Positions 12,735-26,471 of a DNA stretch of 64,000 nucleotides are shown piece after piece. Within the stretch, counting starts at the first letter, position 1, and each line of letters begins with the position of its first letter. Below the pieces are notes generated by a model. It was not told the DNA's origin. It did not search any database and saw only the letters and a list, made by a program, of their open reading frames with translations. Where the stretch lies: the NCBI RefSeq assembly GCF_937616625.2, contig NC_065573.1, positions 8,323,001 to 8,387,000 on the forward strand, written 5' to 3'. Origin of the DNA: Mercurialis annua. Its lineage: Eukaryota > Streptophyta > Magnoliopsida > Malpighiales > Euphorbiaceae. The position numbers were made by a program, and so were the translations under genes.

Positions 12735-15700
12735 CCTTACAAAACCAAACGTTTCACCTTTTTAGCGATGTAAGCTAAACGTTTACAAACAATACAAAAC
12801 AAATCCAAACGTTTCACCTTTTAGCTATTCAAGATAAACGTTTACAAACATTACGAAACAAATCCAAAAGTTTCACCTTTTTAGCGATTTAAGCCAAACG
12901 TTTACAAACGTTACGAAACAAATCCAAATGTTTCACCTTTTTATCAATTTAAACCAAACGTTTACAAACGTTACAAAACAATTCTAAACGTTTCCCCCTT
13001 TTTAGCGATTTAAGCCAAACGTTTACAAACGTTACGAAACAAATCAAAGCGTTTCACCTTTTCAGCAAATTAAGCCAAACGTTTACAAACATTACGAAAC
13101 AAATCCATACGTTTCACCTTTTTAGCGATTTAAGCGAAACGTTTACAAAGGTTACGAAAGAAATCCAAACGTTTCCTCGTTTTAACAATTTAAGCCAAAC
13201 ATTTAGAAACGTTATGAAACAAATCCAAACGTTTCACCTTTTAAGCAATTTAATCTGAACGTTTACAAGCGTTACAAAACAAATCCAAACGTGTCACCTT
13301 ATTAGCGATTTAAGCCAAACTTTTACCTTTTTAGCGATTTAAGTCGAACGTTTACAAACGTTACAAAACAAAACCAAACGTTTCACCTTTTTAGCGATTC
13401 AAGCCAAACGTTTACAAATGATACGAAGTAAATCCAAACGTTTCAAACGTTACGAAACAAATCCAAGCATTTCACCTTTTTAGCAATTTAAGCCAAACGT
13501 TTACAAACGTTACGAAACAAATCCGAACATTTCGCCTTTTTAAAGATTCAAGCCAAACGTTACAAACGTTAGGAAACAAATCCTAATGTTTCACCTTTTT
13601 AGTGATTTAAGCCAAACGTTTACAAACCTAACGAAACAAAACCAAAGATTTCCCCTTTCTAGCGATTGAAGCAAAACGTTTACAAACGTTACGAAACAAA
13701 TCCAAACGTTTACAAATGTTACGAAACAAAACCAAATGTTTCCAAACATTACAAAACAAATCCAAGCGTTTCACCTTTTTAGCTATTGAAGACAAACGTT
13801 TACAAACGTTTCGAAACAAAACCAAACATTTACAAACGTTACGAAACGAATCCAAGCGTTTCACCTTTTTAGCAATTTAAGCCAAACGTTACGAAACAAA
13901 TCCAAACGTGTCACCTTTTTAGCGATTTAAGATAAACGTTTAAAACGTTACGTAACAAATCCAAATCCAAAAGTTTAAAACGTTATGAAACAAATCCAAA
14001 CGTGAAAAGGTGAAACAAATTGGGGAAACGTTTACAAACGTAGAGGGACAAAACGAAACGTTTTCCATTTTTAGCGATTTAAGCCAGACGTTTCAAACGT
14101 TACGAAACAAAATCAAACGGTTAAAACGCTACGAACCAAATCCAAATCCAAATGTTTAAAACGTTACGACACAAATCCAAACACGAAAAGGTGAAACGAT
14201 TTAGGGAAACGTTTACAAACGTTATGAAACAAAACCAAACGTTTCCCATTTTTAGCGATTTAAGCCCCACGTTTTAAGCATTACGAAACAAAACAAAACG
14301 TTTCAAATGTTACGAAACAAATCCAATTGTTTCCTCATTTTAGCGTTTTAAGCCAAACGTTTACAAACATTACGAAACAAATCCAAACGTTTCCCCTATT
14401 TGGCGATTGAAGCTAAACGTTTACAAACGTTACGAAAAAAAACCAAACGTTTAAAACGTGACTAAAAAAACCAAACGTTTTACGTTTTATGCGATTTAAG
14501 CCAAACGTATAAAACGTTACGAAACAAATCAAAACGTTTCACCTTTTTGGCCATTTAAGCCAAATGTTTACAAACGTTACGTAAGAAATCCAAACTTTTC
14601 ACCTATTTAGCGATTTAAGACAAACATTTGCAAATGTTACGAAACAAATCTAAGCGTTTCACCTTTTCAGCGATTTAAGACAAACGTTTGCAAACATTAC
14701 GAAACAAATCCAAACGTTTCACATTTTCAGCGATTTAAGCCAAACGTTTACAAACGTTACAAAACAAATCCAAGTGTTTCACCTTTTTAGCAATTTAAGC
14801 AAAACGTTTACAGAAGTTACAAAACAAAACCAAACGTTTCACATTTTTCGCGATTTAAGCGAAATGTTTATAAACATTACGAAACAAATCCAAACGTTTC
14901 CCCATTTTAGCGATTTAAGCCAAACGTTTAGAATGTTATGAAACAAATCTAAACATTTCAACTTTTTAGCGATTTAAGCCAAACGTTTACAAACGTTACA
15001 AAACAATTCCAAACGTTGCACCTTTTTAGCGATTTAAGCCAAACTTTTACAAACGTTACGAAACAAATGCAAGCGTTTCCCCTTTTTAGCAATTTAAGCC
15101 AAACGTTTAGAAACGTTACAAAACAAATCCAAAAGTTTCACCTTTTTAACGATTTAAGACAAACGTTTACAAACATTACAAAATAAATCAAAACGTTACA
15201 CCTTTTTAGCGATTTAAGCAAAACGTTACGAAACAAATCCAAATGTTTCACCTTTTTAGTGATTTAAGCCAAACGTTTACAAACCTAACGAAACAAAACC
15301 AAGTGTTTCCCCTTTTTAGCGATTTAAGAAAAACGTTTACAAACGTTACGAAACAAATCCAAACGTTTACAAAAGTTACGAAACAAAACCAAACATTTCA
15401 AAACGTTACGAAACAAATCCAAGCGTTTCACCTTTTTAGTGATTGAAGCCAACCGTTTACAAACGTTACGAAACAAAACCAAACGTTTAGAAATCTTACG
15501 AAACAAATCCAAGCGTTTCACCTTTTTAGCAATTTAAGCCAAACGTTACGAAACAAATCCAAACGTGTTACATTTTTAGCGATTTAAGATAAACGTTTAA
15601 AACGTTACGTAACAAATTCAAATCCAAAAGTTTAAAACGTTACGAAACAAATCCAAACGTGAAAAGGTGAAACAAATTGGGGAAACGGTTACAAACGTTG

Positions 15701-17514
15701 AGGGACAAAAAAAACGTTTTCCATTTTTAGCGATTTAAGCCAAACGTTTCAAACGTTACGAAATAAAATCAAACGGTTAAAACGCTACGAACCAAATCTA
15801 AATACAAACGTTTAAAACGTTACGAAACAAATCCAAAAGTGAAAAGGTGAAACGATTTAGGAAAACGTTTACAAACGTTACAAAACAAAAACAAAACGTT
15901 TCCCATTTTTAGAGATTTAAGCCACACGTTTTAAACATCACGAAATAAAGCCAAACGCTTAAAATGTTACGAAACAAATCCAATTGTTTCCCCATTTTAG
16001 CATTTTAAGCCGAATGTTTACAAACGTTACGAAACAAATCCAAATGTTTCCCCTTTTTGTCGATTGAAGCCAAACGTTTACAAACGTTACGAAACAAAAC
16101 CAAACGTTTAAAACGTGACGAAAAAAAAGCCAAACGTTTTACCTTTTTGGACATTTAAGCAAAATGTTTACAAACGTTACGAAAGAAATCCAAACGTTTC
16201 ACCTATTTAGCGATTTAAGACAAACGTTTACAAACGTTACGAAACAAATTTAAGCGTTTCACCTTTTTAGCGATTTAAGACGAATGTTTACAAACGTTAC
16301 GAAACAAATCCAAACGTTTCACATTTTCAGCGATTTAAGCCAAACGTTTACAAATGTTACGAAACAAATCCAAGCGTTTCACCTTTTTAGCAATATAAGA
16401 CAAACGTTTCCCCTTTTTAGCGATTTAAGCAAAACGTTTATAAACGTTACGAAAGAAATCCAAACGTTTCCACATTTTAGCGATTTAAGCCAAACGTTTA
16501 AAACGTTACGAAACAAATTTAAACGTTTCACCTTTTTAGCGATTTAAGCCAAACGTTTACAAACGTTACGAAACAATTCCAAACGTTTCACCTTTTTAGT
16601 GATTTAAGCCAAACGTTTACAAACGTTACGAAACAAATGCAAGCGTTTCCCCATTTTAGCAATTTAAGCCAAACGTTTATAAACTTACGAAACAAATCCA
16701 AAAGTTTCACCTCTTTAGTGATTTAAGCCCAACGTTTACAAACATTACAAAACAAATCCAAACGTTTCACCTTTTTAGCGATATAAGCCAAACGTTTACA
16801 AACGTTACGAAACAAATCCAAACGTTTCCCCTTTTTAGCAATTTAAGCCAAACGTTTATAAACGTTCCGAAACAAATCAAAACATTTCACCTTTTTACCG
16901 ATTTAAGCCAAACGTTTAAAAACATTACGAAACAAATCCAAACGTTTAACCTTATTGGCAATTTTAGCCAAACGTTTATAAACTTACGAAATAAATCCAA
17001 AAGTTTCACCTCTTTAGCGATTTAAGCCACACGTTTACAAACGTCACGAAACAAATGCAAGTGTTTCCCCTTTTTAGCAATTTAAGCCAAACGTTTATAA
17101 ACTTACGAAACAAATCCAAAAGTTTCACCTTTTTAGCGATTTAAGCCCAACGTTTACAAACATTACAAAACAAATCCAAACGTTTCACCTTTTTAGCGAT
17201 ATAAGCCAAACGTTTACAAACGCTACGAAACAAATCCAAACGTTTCCCCTTTTTAGCAATTTAAGCCAAACGTTTATAAACGTTCCGAAACAAATCAAAA
17301 CATTTCACCTTTTTACCGATTTAAGCCAAACGTTTAAAAACATTAGGAAACAAATCCAAACGTTTAACCTTATTGGCAATTTAAGCCAAACGTTTACAAA
17401 CGTTACGGAACAAATCCAAACGTTTCAATTTAAGCCAAATGTTTACAAAAGTTATGAAACAAATCTAAACGTTTCCCCTTTTTAGTGATTTAAGCCAAAC
17501 ATTTATAAACGTTA

Positions 17515-18627
17515 CGGCTTAAATCGCTAAAAAGGTGAAACGTTTGGATTTGTTTCGTAAGGTTTTAAACCTTTGTTTTTTTTTCATATCCTTACAAAAC
17601 AAAACGTTTCACCTTTTTAGCGATGTAAGCCAAACGTTTACAAACAATACAAAACAAATCCAAACGTTTCACCTTTTAGAAATTTAAGCTAAACGTTTAC
17701 AAACATTACGAAACTAATCCAAACCTTTCACCTATTTAGCGATTTAAGACAAACGTTTACAAACGTTACGAAATAAATCCAAGAGTTTCACCTTTTTAGC
17801 GATTTAAGAGAAATGTTTACAAAATTTACGAAACAAATCCAAACGTTTCACATTTTCAGCGATTTAAGCCAAACATTTACAAATGTTATAAAACAAATCC
17901 AAGCGTTTCACCTTTTTAGCAATATAAGCCAAACGTTTATAAACGTTACAAAACAAAACCAAACGTTTCCCCTTTTTAGCGATTTAAGCAAAACGTTTAT
18001 AAAGGTTACAAAAAAAATCCAAACGTTTCCCCATTTTAGCGATTTAAGCCAAACGTTTAAAACGTTACGAAACAAATTTAAACGTTTCAACTTTTTAGCG
18101 ATTTAAGCCAAACGTTTACAAAAGTTTCGAAATAATTACTAACGTTTCACCTTTTTAGCGATTTAAGCCAAACGTTTACAAACGTTACGAAACAAATGCA
18201 AGCGTTTCCTCTTTTTAGCAATTTAAGCCAAACGTTTATAAACTTACGAAACAAATCCAAAAGTTTCACCTTTTTAGCGATTTAAGCCAAATGTTTACAA
18301 ACATTACAAAACAAATCCAAACGTTTCACCTTTTTAGCGATATAAGCCAAACGTTTACAAACGTTACGAAACAAATCCAAACGTTTCACCTTTTTAGCAA
18401 TTTAAGCCAAACGTTTATAAACGTTCCGAAACAAATCAAAACATTTCACTTTTTTACCGATTTAAGCCAAATGTTTAAAAACATTACGAAACAAATCCAA
18501 ACGTTTAACCTTATTGGCAATTTAAGCCAAATGTTTACAAACGTTACGGCTTAAATCGCTAAAAAGGTGAAACGTTTGGATTTGTTTCGTGAGATTTTAA
18601 ACCTTTGTTTTTTTTTCATATCCTTAC
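17515..18627. repeat. Higher-order unit of about 1032 bp bounded by hairpin modules
   Basis: Two nearly identical inverted modules start at 17515 and 18547, 1032 bp apart. Both share the variant stretch TTTTTTTTCATATCCTTAC. The monomers between them repeat variants also seen at about 16670-17515, consistent with local duplication of a multimeric unit. Confidence 0.75.
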
Positions 18628-19791
18628 AAAACAAAAACCTTTCACCTTTTTAGCGATGTAAGCCAAATATTTACAAATAATACAAAACAAATCCAAACGT
18701 TTATAAATAATACAAAACAAATCCAAACGTTTCACCTTTTAGCAATTTAAGCTAAACGTTTACAAACATTACGAAACAAATCCAAACCTTTCACCTTTTT
18801 AGCGATTTAAGCCAAACGTTTACAAACGTTTACGAAAAAAATCCAAATATTTCACCTTTTTAGCAATTTAAACCAAACGTTTACAAACGTTACGAAACAA
18901 TTCTAAACGTTTCACCTTTTTAGCGATTTAAGCCAAACATTTACAAAGATTACGATACAATCCAAGAGTTTCACTTTTTCAGCAAATTAAGCCAAACGTT
19001 TACAAACATTACGAAACAAAACCATACGTTTCACCTTTTTAGCGATTTTAGCCAAACGTTTACAAAGGTTACGAAACAAATCCAAACGTTTCCTCGTTTT
19101 AGCAATTTAAGCCAAACGTTTAGAAGCTCTATGAAACAAATCCAAACGTTTCACATTTTTAGCAATTTAATCCGAATATTTACAAATGTTACGTAACAAA
19201 TCCAAATGTGTCACCTTTTTAGCGATTTAAGCCAAACTTTAACCTTTTTAGCGTTTTAAGTCGAACGTTTACAAACATTACAAAACAAAACCAAACGTTT
19301 CCCCTTTTTAGCGATTCAAGCCAAACGTTTACAAACGTTTCGAAACAATTCCAACCGTTTCACCTTTTTAGCAATTTAATCCAAACGTTTACAAACGTTA
19401 CGAAACAAATCCAAACGTTTCGCCTTTTTAGAGATATAAGCGAAACGTTTACAAACGTTACGAAACAAATCCAAACGTTTCACCTTTTTAGCGATTTAAG
19501 CCAAACGTTTGCAAACGTTACAAAACAAAACAAAAACATTTCACCTTTTTAGCGATTTAAGCCAAACATTTATAAACCTTACAAACCAAAACCAAACGTT
19601 TCACATTTTTAGCAGTTTAAGCCAAACATTTACAAACGTTACAGAACAAAACCAAGCGTTTACACACGTTACGAAACAAATCTAAACGTTTCTCATTTTT
19701 AGCAATTTATGGAAATTTTTTTACAAACGTTACAAAACAAAGCCAAACGTTTACAAGAGTTACGAAACAAATCCAAGCGTTTCACCGTTTT

Positions 19792-19938
19792 TGGCTTTAT
19801 TTCGTAACGTTCGTAAACGTTTGGCTTAAATCGCTAAAATGGGGAAATGTTTTGTTTTGTTTCATAACCTTTGTAAACATTTGGCTTAAATTGCTAAAAA
19901 GGTGAAACGTTTGGTTTTGTTTTGTAATGTTTGTAAAC
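19792..19938 (-). repeat. Inverted satellite block (about 147 bp)
   Basis: Roughly two and a half monomers lie in reverse orientation, beginning GGCTTTATTTCG and ending at the TTTGTAAACG before TTTCCCC, where plus orientation resumes. The duplicate is at 30581-30727. Confidence 0.85.
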
Positions 19939-21190
19939 GTTTCCCCATTTTAGCAATTTAAGCCAAACGTTTTTAAACGTTACAAAATAAATCAAAACGT
20001 TTCACCTTTTTAGCTATTTAAACAAAACGTTACGAGGCAAATCCAAGATTTTAACCTTTTAACAATTTAAGCAAAACATTTACAAACGTTACGAAACAAA
20101 TCCAAACGTTTCATTTTTTTTGCGATTTAAGCACATTGTTTACAAACGCTACGAAACAAATCCAAATGTTTCACCTTTTTAGCGATTGAAGCCAAACGTT
20201 TTCAAACGCTACGAAACAAATCCAAACGTTTCCTCTTTTTAGCAATTTAGGCCAAATGTTCCATCTTTTTAGCAATTTAAGACAAATATTTACAAAACGT
20301 CACTAAACAAAACCAAACGTTTCACCTTTTTAGCAATTTAAGTCAAACGTGTACAAACGTTACGAAACAAATCCAAATATTTCACCTTTTTAGCAATTTA
20401 AGCCAAACGTTTAAGAATATTACAAAACAAATCCAAGTGTTTCACCTTATTAGCAATTTAAGCCAAACGTTTACAAACGTTGCAAAACAAAACCAAACGT
20501 TTCACTTTTTTAGCGATTTAAGCCAAACGTTTATAAATGTTACCAACCAAATCCAAACGCTTCCCCATTTTAGCAATTTAAGCCTAACGTTTAAAACGTC
20601 ACGAAACAAATCCAAACGTTTCAACTTTTTAGCAATTTAAGCCACACGTTTACAAACGTTTCAAAAGAAATCCAAATGTTTCACCTTTTTAGCGATTTAA
20701 GCCAAACGTTTACAAACGTTACGAAACAAATGCAAGCTTTTCACCTTTTTAGCAATTTAAGCCAAACGTTAGCAAACGTTACGAAACAAATCCAAAAGTT
20801 TCACCTTTTTAGCGATTTAAGCCAAACGTTTACAAACGTTACAAAACAAATACAAACGTTTCACCTTTTTAGCGATTTAAGCCAAATGTTTACAAACGTT
20901 ACAAAACAAATCCAAACATTTCCCCTTTTTAGCGATTTAAGCCAAACGTTTACAAACGTTACGAAATAAATCCAAACATTTCACCTTTTTAGCGATTTAA
21001 GCCAAACGTTTACAAAAGTTACGAAACAAATCCAAACGTTTAACCTTATTGGCAATTTAAGCCAAACGTTTACAAACGTTATAAAACAAATCCAAACGTT
21101 TCAATTTAAGCAAAACGTTTACTAACGTTATGAAACAAATCCAAATGTTTCCCCGTATTAGTGATTTAAGCCAAACGTTTATAAACGTTA

Positions 21191-22592
21191 CGGCTTAAAT
21201 CGGTAAATCGGTGAAACGTTTGGATTTGTTTCGTAAGGTTTTAAACGTTTGATTTTTTTTCATAACCTTACAAAACCAAACGTTTCACCTTTTTAGCGAT
21301 GTAAGCCAAACGTTTACAAAGAATACAAAACAAATCCAAATGTTTCACCTTTTAGCAATTTAAGCTAAACATTTACAAACATTACGAAACAAATCCAGAC
21401 GTTTCACCTTTTTAGCGATTTAAGCCAAACGTTTACAAACGTTACAAAACAAATCCAAATGTTTCACCTTTTTAGTAATTTAATCCAAACGTTTACAAAA
21501 GTTACGAAACAATTCTAAATGTTTCACCTTTTTATCGATTTAAGCCAAACGTTTACAAACGTTACGAAACAAATCCAAACGTTTCCCCTTTTTAGCAATT
21601 TAAGCCAAACGTTTACAAACGTTACGAAATAAATCCAAACATTTCACCTTTTTAGCGATTTAAGCCAAAAGTTTACAAACGTTACGAAACAAATCCAAAC
21701 GTTTAACCTTATTAGCAATTTAAGCCAAACGTTTACAAATGTTACAAAAAAAATCCAAACGTTTCAATTTAAACAAAACGTCTAGAAACGTTATGAAACA
21801 AATCCAAACGTTTCCCCTTTTTAGCGTTTTAAGCCAAACGTTTATAAACGTTACAGCTTAAATCGGTAAATTGGTGAAACGTTTGGATTTGTTTCGTAAG
21901 GTTTTAAACATTTGGTTTTTTTTCATAACCTTACAAAACCAAACGTTTCACCTTTTTAGCGATGTAAGCCAAACATTTACAAACAATACAAAACAAATCC
22001 AAATGTTTCACCTATTAGAAATTTAAGCTAAACATTTACAAACATTACGAAACAAATTCAAACGTTTCCCCTTTTTAGTGATTTAAGCCAAACGTTTACA
22101 AACGTTACGAAACTAATCCAAACATTTCACCTTTTTAGCAATTTAAACCAAACGTTTACAAATGTTACGAAAAAATTCTAAAGGTTTCACCTTTTTAGCG
22201 ATTTAAGCCAAATGTTTACAAACGTTACAAAACAAATCCAAACGTTTCCCCTTTTTAGCAATTTAAGCCAAACGTTTACAAACTTTACGAAATAAATCCA
22301 AACATTTCACCTTTTTAGCGATTTAAGCCAAACGTTTACAAACGTTACGAAACAAATCCAAACGTTTAACCTTATTGGCAATTTAAGCCAAACGTTTACA
22401 AACGTTACAAAACAAATCCAAACGTTTCAATTTAAGCAAAACATTTACAAACGTTATGAAACAAATCCAAACGTTCCCCATTTTTAGCGATCTAAGCCAA
22501 ACTTTTATAAGTGTTACGGCTTAAATCGGTAAATCGGTGAAACGTTTGGATATGTTTCATAAGGTTTTAAATGTTTGGTTTTTTTTCATAAC
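21191..22592. repeat. 663-bp higher-order satellite repeat
   Basis: The inverted hairpin module recurs at 21191, 21854 and 22517, exactly 663 bp apart each time (eleven monomers plus 3 bp), with the intervening monomer variants in the same order. The same set is found at 31979-33381 in the duplicated half. Confidence 0.85.
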
Positions 22593-23566
22593 CTTACAAA
22601 ACCAAACGTTTCACCTTTTTAGCGATGTAAGCCAAACGTTTACAAACAATACAAAACAAATCCAAATGTTTCACCTTTTAGCAATTTAAGCTAAACGTTT
22701 ACAAACATTACGAAACAAATCCAAATGTTTCACCTTTTTAGTGAATTTAAGCCAAACGTTTACAAACGTTACGAAACAAGTCCAAACATTTCACCTTTTT
22801 AGAAACTTAAACTAAACGTTTACAAACGTTACGAAACAATTCTAAACGTTTCACATTTTTAGCGATTTAAGCCAAATGTTTACAAACGTTACGAAATAAA
22901 TCCAAGCGTTTCACCTTTTCAGCAAATTAAGCCAAATGTTTACAAAGGATATGAAACAAAATCAATCATTTCCCCATTTTTAGCGATTTAAGTTAAACTT
23001 TAACCTTCTTAGCGATTTAACTCGAACGTTTACAAACGTTACGAAACAAAACCAAACGTTTCACCTTTTTAGCGATTCAAGCAAAACGTTGCAAATGTTA
23101 CGAAACTAATCTAAACGTTTCAAACGTTACGAAACAAATCCAAGCGTTTCACCTTTATAGCAATTTAATCCAAATGTATACAAACGTTACGAAACAAATC
23201 CAAACGTTTCGCCTTTTTAGAGATTTAAGCCAAACGTTTACAAACGTTACGAAACAAATCCAAACGTTTTCCCATTTTAGCGATTTAAGCCAAACGTTTA
23301 CAAACGTTACAAAACAAAACAAAACATTTCACCTTTTTATCGATTTAAGCCAAACATTTATAAACATTACAAACCAAATCCAAACATTTCACGTTTTTAG
23401 AAGTTTAAGCCAAACATTTACAAACGTTACGGAACAAAACCAAGCGTTTACAAACGTTACGAAACAAATCCAAACGTTAGCGATTTAAGCAAAATGTTTT
23501 CCAAACATTACGAAACAAAGCCAAACTACAAGCGTTTCGAAACAAATCCAAGCGTTTCACCTTTTT

Positions 23567-23714
23567 GGCTTTATTTCGTAACGTTTGTAAACGTTTGGCT
23601 TAAATCGCTAAAATGGGGAAATGTTTGGTTTTGTTTCATAACCTTTGTAAACATTTGGCTTAAATTGCTAAAAAGGTGAAACATTTGGAGTTGTTTTGTA
23701 ACGTTTGTAAACGT
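23567..23714 (-). repeat. Inverted satellite block (about 148 bp)
   Basis: This reverse-orientation block starts GGCTTTATTTCG and closely resembles the blocks at 19792 and 47565. Its duplicate is at 34355-34502. Confidence 0.85.
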
Positions 23715-23877
23715 TTCCCCATTTTTGCGATTTAAGCCAAACGTTTACAAACGTTACGAAACAAATCCAAGCGTTTCGCCCATTTAGCAATATAAGCCAA
23801 ACGTTTTTAAACGTTACAAAATAAATCAAAACGTTTCACCTTTTTAGCGATTTAAGCCAAAATTTTACAAACGTTAC

Positions 23878-26458
23878 TGTCACGACCCAAAATTATTGAG
23901 CCGCAAACGGCGCTAGGGAACGGGAGTGGTAGCTCCGGAACCCGTAGCAAGCCTAAAATCACAATTAATTTTTTGCAAATATAATATAAAATAAACAATA
24001 TCAAACAACGGAAGCAAGTATACATATATAACATATAATCATACATTTACACTAACTGCTTCAAAACCTCGCGGGCTCTAGTTACCGTACCCTGTACGAA
24101 CTGGCCTCGCGGTACTATATACATCAGTTAGTGTTTCAAAACATCTCACCGGCATCTGGGGCCGTGGATCATATATATATAACACGTAGCCTATCAAAAG
24201 CATATTAAACAATGACAGTAGTTAATATATACAATCAAAATGAACTGCTGTCTAGGCTACTATTCTGTCGAAACAGGACCACTACTGCAGCATTCACAGA
24301 AGTCAGAAACTAAACATATACAACTGTCTTCTGGACTTCAAAATTTGCCTCTAGCTAGGTCCACAAACTAAGCACCTGAAAGACATCAAAGGTGAGGGGT
24401 CAGTATTTGGGGAAATACTGAGTGAGTTGACATTTACTAACAGTATTAATATATAAACATAGCATCTCATTTCAAGAAAATAATAATATAAAACATATAA
24501 ACAGGTATTTGATCCGTACGAAACTAATATCCTAACATGCGACACATCTCTCGGATAATCATTATCATTTAACCCCATCGTAAATATCAATCGCGAGTCT
24601 AACTCGCTGGTGGCCCAACCACTAGATACGGGGACTCCGGACTACACCGTAGCCCAGTACTCACTCGTATCAAATCATATACCCAATCGTAAATGTCAAT
24701 TGCGAGTTCAACTCGCTGGTGGCCCAGCCACGTAAATTTCATAATCATCATCAGCTCCCAGCTGTGTCAAGTCATTTCTCAAATGCAAACATACTAGACT
24801 GACTCGACACTGGTGATCACACAGCCTATTGACACCCAATAGGTAGCTAGTTTCTTCGGATCGCATACTAGTTCTCGTATATAAAAATTAATAAAACATA
24901 TAACAATTCAATCACTTATATATAATGCGATGCGTGCAAACATTGTATATATCTATATAAAATAACTTTAATATATAATACGTGAAAGTAAAATACAACT
25001 CACAGTAACCGCTATCCACTCTATAACAGGATCGATGTGGTAATATGCTCGTACTAGTACTCCTCTAGTGCCTTCACTGCTCGGTCGTACGTCTGACACA
25101 TATTAATTAACGTTTAATAGTCAGACGTAAATCATATGTTTATAAGTATAATACTTTCGTAATTTAAGTATTGGTTTCATTCTTAGTATTATTTATGTAT
25201 TCAGAAACTCTTAGACGTACCCACGACTTATCAAATACTATTCCTTGTATTCGAGAATTATATGATTTCCTTAATGTTTTTCATTAACATAGCTCGTGTA
25301 AAACATCGAGCTAAACCTCACTTTTCAAGTTATCGGGACCTTTAAATAATATTAGGGTTTAATATTCAAAATATTGAAATCTCGTTTCTTTTTTTTGGCT
25401 AAAAGTCCAATTTAGTCCTTTAGCTAAAAGCCCATTTTATCCCCATTGGCTAAAAGTCCATTTTAGCCCCTTCGAAAATGTCGTGCGAGCGGTGCACGAC
25501 TTGGCTATGCGCGCGCATAGCCTGGGTTATGCGGGCGCATAGCTTGGCTATGCGCTCGCATAGTCCGCATAGCTTGGCTATGCGCTCGCATAGCCTTGCC
25601 CGGCTATGCGGGCGCATAGCTACCGCTATGCACGGCCCCGGAAACGTCGTTTCCGGGCCGTTCCACCGCACCACGACCTACTACACATATCCACCATTTC
25701 ATTTCTCACCAAACCCATCATTTTATTTTCACCAAAACGCTCAAACCGAGCCAAAATCATCAATTTTCAATTATAAACTAAAACAGCCCATATAATCCCA
25801 TTTTAGCACCAAATTTCGAAATATTACCGTGAAATGAAGCTTAGAACGAGTAGAGCTCTTGATTCTGAAGAAATCGCCGCGAAAATCACTCGAATCGGAC
25901 GTCGAACGGAGAAACGGCGGCGAAACGACGGTATCGAACGGATTTCGCTCGCTCTCTCACGAAGCTTATGTGCCTCACTGATTCAATTCGTTTCATATAT
26001 AATCTGGCTAAAGTGCCATTTTGATCCTTGTTCTTTTTGTTTATTATCATTTATCCTTTAAACTTTTCTTTTATACGATTTAGTCCATACCTAAATCGAC
26101 AAATTCTTTTATTACGACTTATACGTATTATTTATACCCGATAAATAATACAAAGCTCGATATCAATACTTTCCCGTCAAAATCCAATATTTCTATTTTC
26201 GACACAAAGTGGCTAAATTACCACTTTGGTCCCTGTGCCCTATTTTGGACTTTTCTTGACATTTTTCCTTTTAATTCCAATTCTAACTTTAGAATTGAAA
26301 TATAACCTTAATTTCCGCTTAATTGTTTTCCTTAAAACCGACCTACTTAAAACTTATTTTTCTTATCTTTATCAGAAATCTTTCCGATTTCGCCACTCCG
26401 GCGAATCTAAACTGGACACGTGGTCCAATTAGATAATTAAATATTTTGGGGTATTACA
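23878..26458 (-). repeat. 3' LTR of gypsy copy 1 (2581 bp)
   Basis: On the plus strand it begins TGTCACGACCC and ends GGGGTATTACA; on the element's own strand it reads TGTAATACCCC to GGGTCGTGACA, with the usual TG...CA ends. It contains a GC-rich palindromic minisatellite (25500-25660). Short open frames inside it are not conserved in the other LTR and are not genes. Confidence 0.9.
25500..25660. repeat. GC-rich palindromic minisatellite in the LTR
   Basis: There are several tandem, partly palindromic units of GGCTATGCG...CGCATAGCC, among them a perfect 20-bp palindrome near 25511-25530. They are followed by a hairpin CCCGGAAACG-T-CGTTTCCGGG. The block sits in an otherwise AT-rich LTR. The matching part of the right LTR of copy 2 (about 41938-42150) has more units. 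Confidence 0.85.
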
Positions 26459-26471
26459 TTCTTCCCCCCTT
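26459..26471 (-). promoter_or_regulatory. Polypurine tract of gypsy copy 1
   Basis: On the minus strand AAGGGGGGAAGAA lies immediately upstream of the TGTAATACCC LTR start. This is the expected position and composition for the plus-strand primer of reverse transcription. The minus-strand frame through it (about 26454-26498) stays open for some 14 codons and stops inside the LTR, possibly a relic of the end of a lost pol frame. Confidence 0.8.

Larger units (their letters stand above)
4730..23877 (+). repeat. 60-bp satellite array, block 3
   Basis: This is 19 kb of the same monomer, mainly in plus orientation. The part from about 5000 to 7500 is the most degenerate, with many shortened monomers. 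From about 8000 the array is more regular. Between 10900 and 17500 a recurring variant cluster (a GAGGGACAAAA-containing monomer followed by shortened monomers) appears near 11119, 14041 and 15700, indicating higher-order units of several kilobases. Short strand-flipped segments interrupt it (annotated separately). No gene is present. Confidence 0.96.

Noticed and set aside
25450..26061. Frames of 74-105 codons within the gypsy LTR
   Set aside because: They lie in the LTR minisatellite and flanking LTR sequence, and the other LTR carries a 51-bp deletion and different repeat number that change or remove them.
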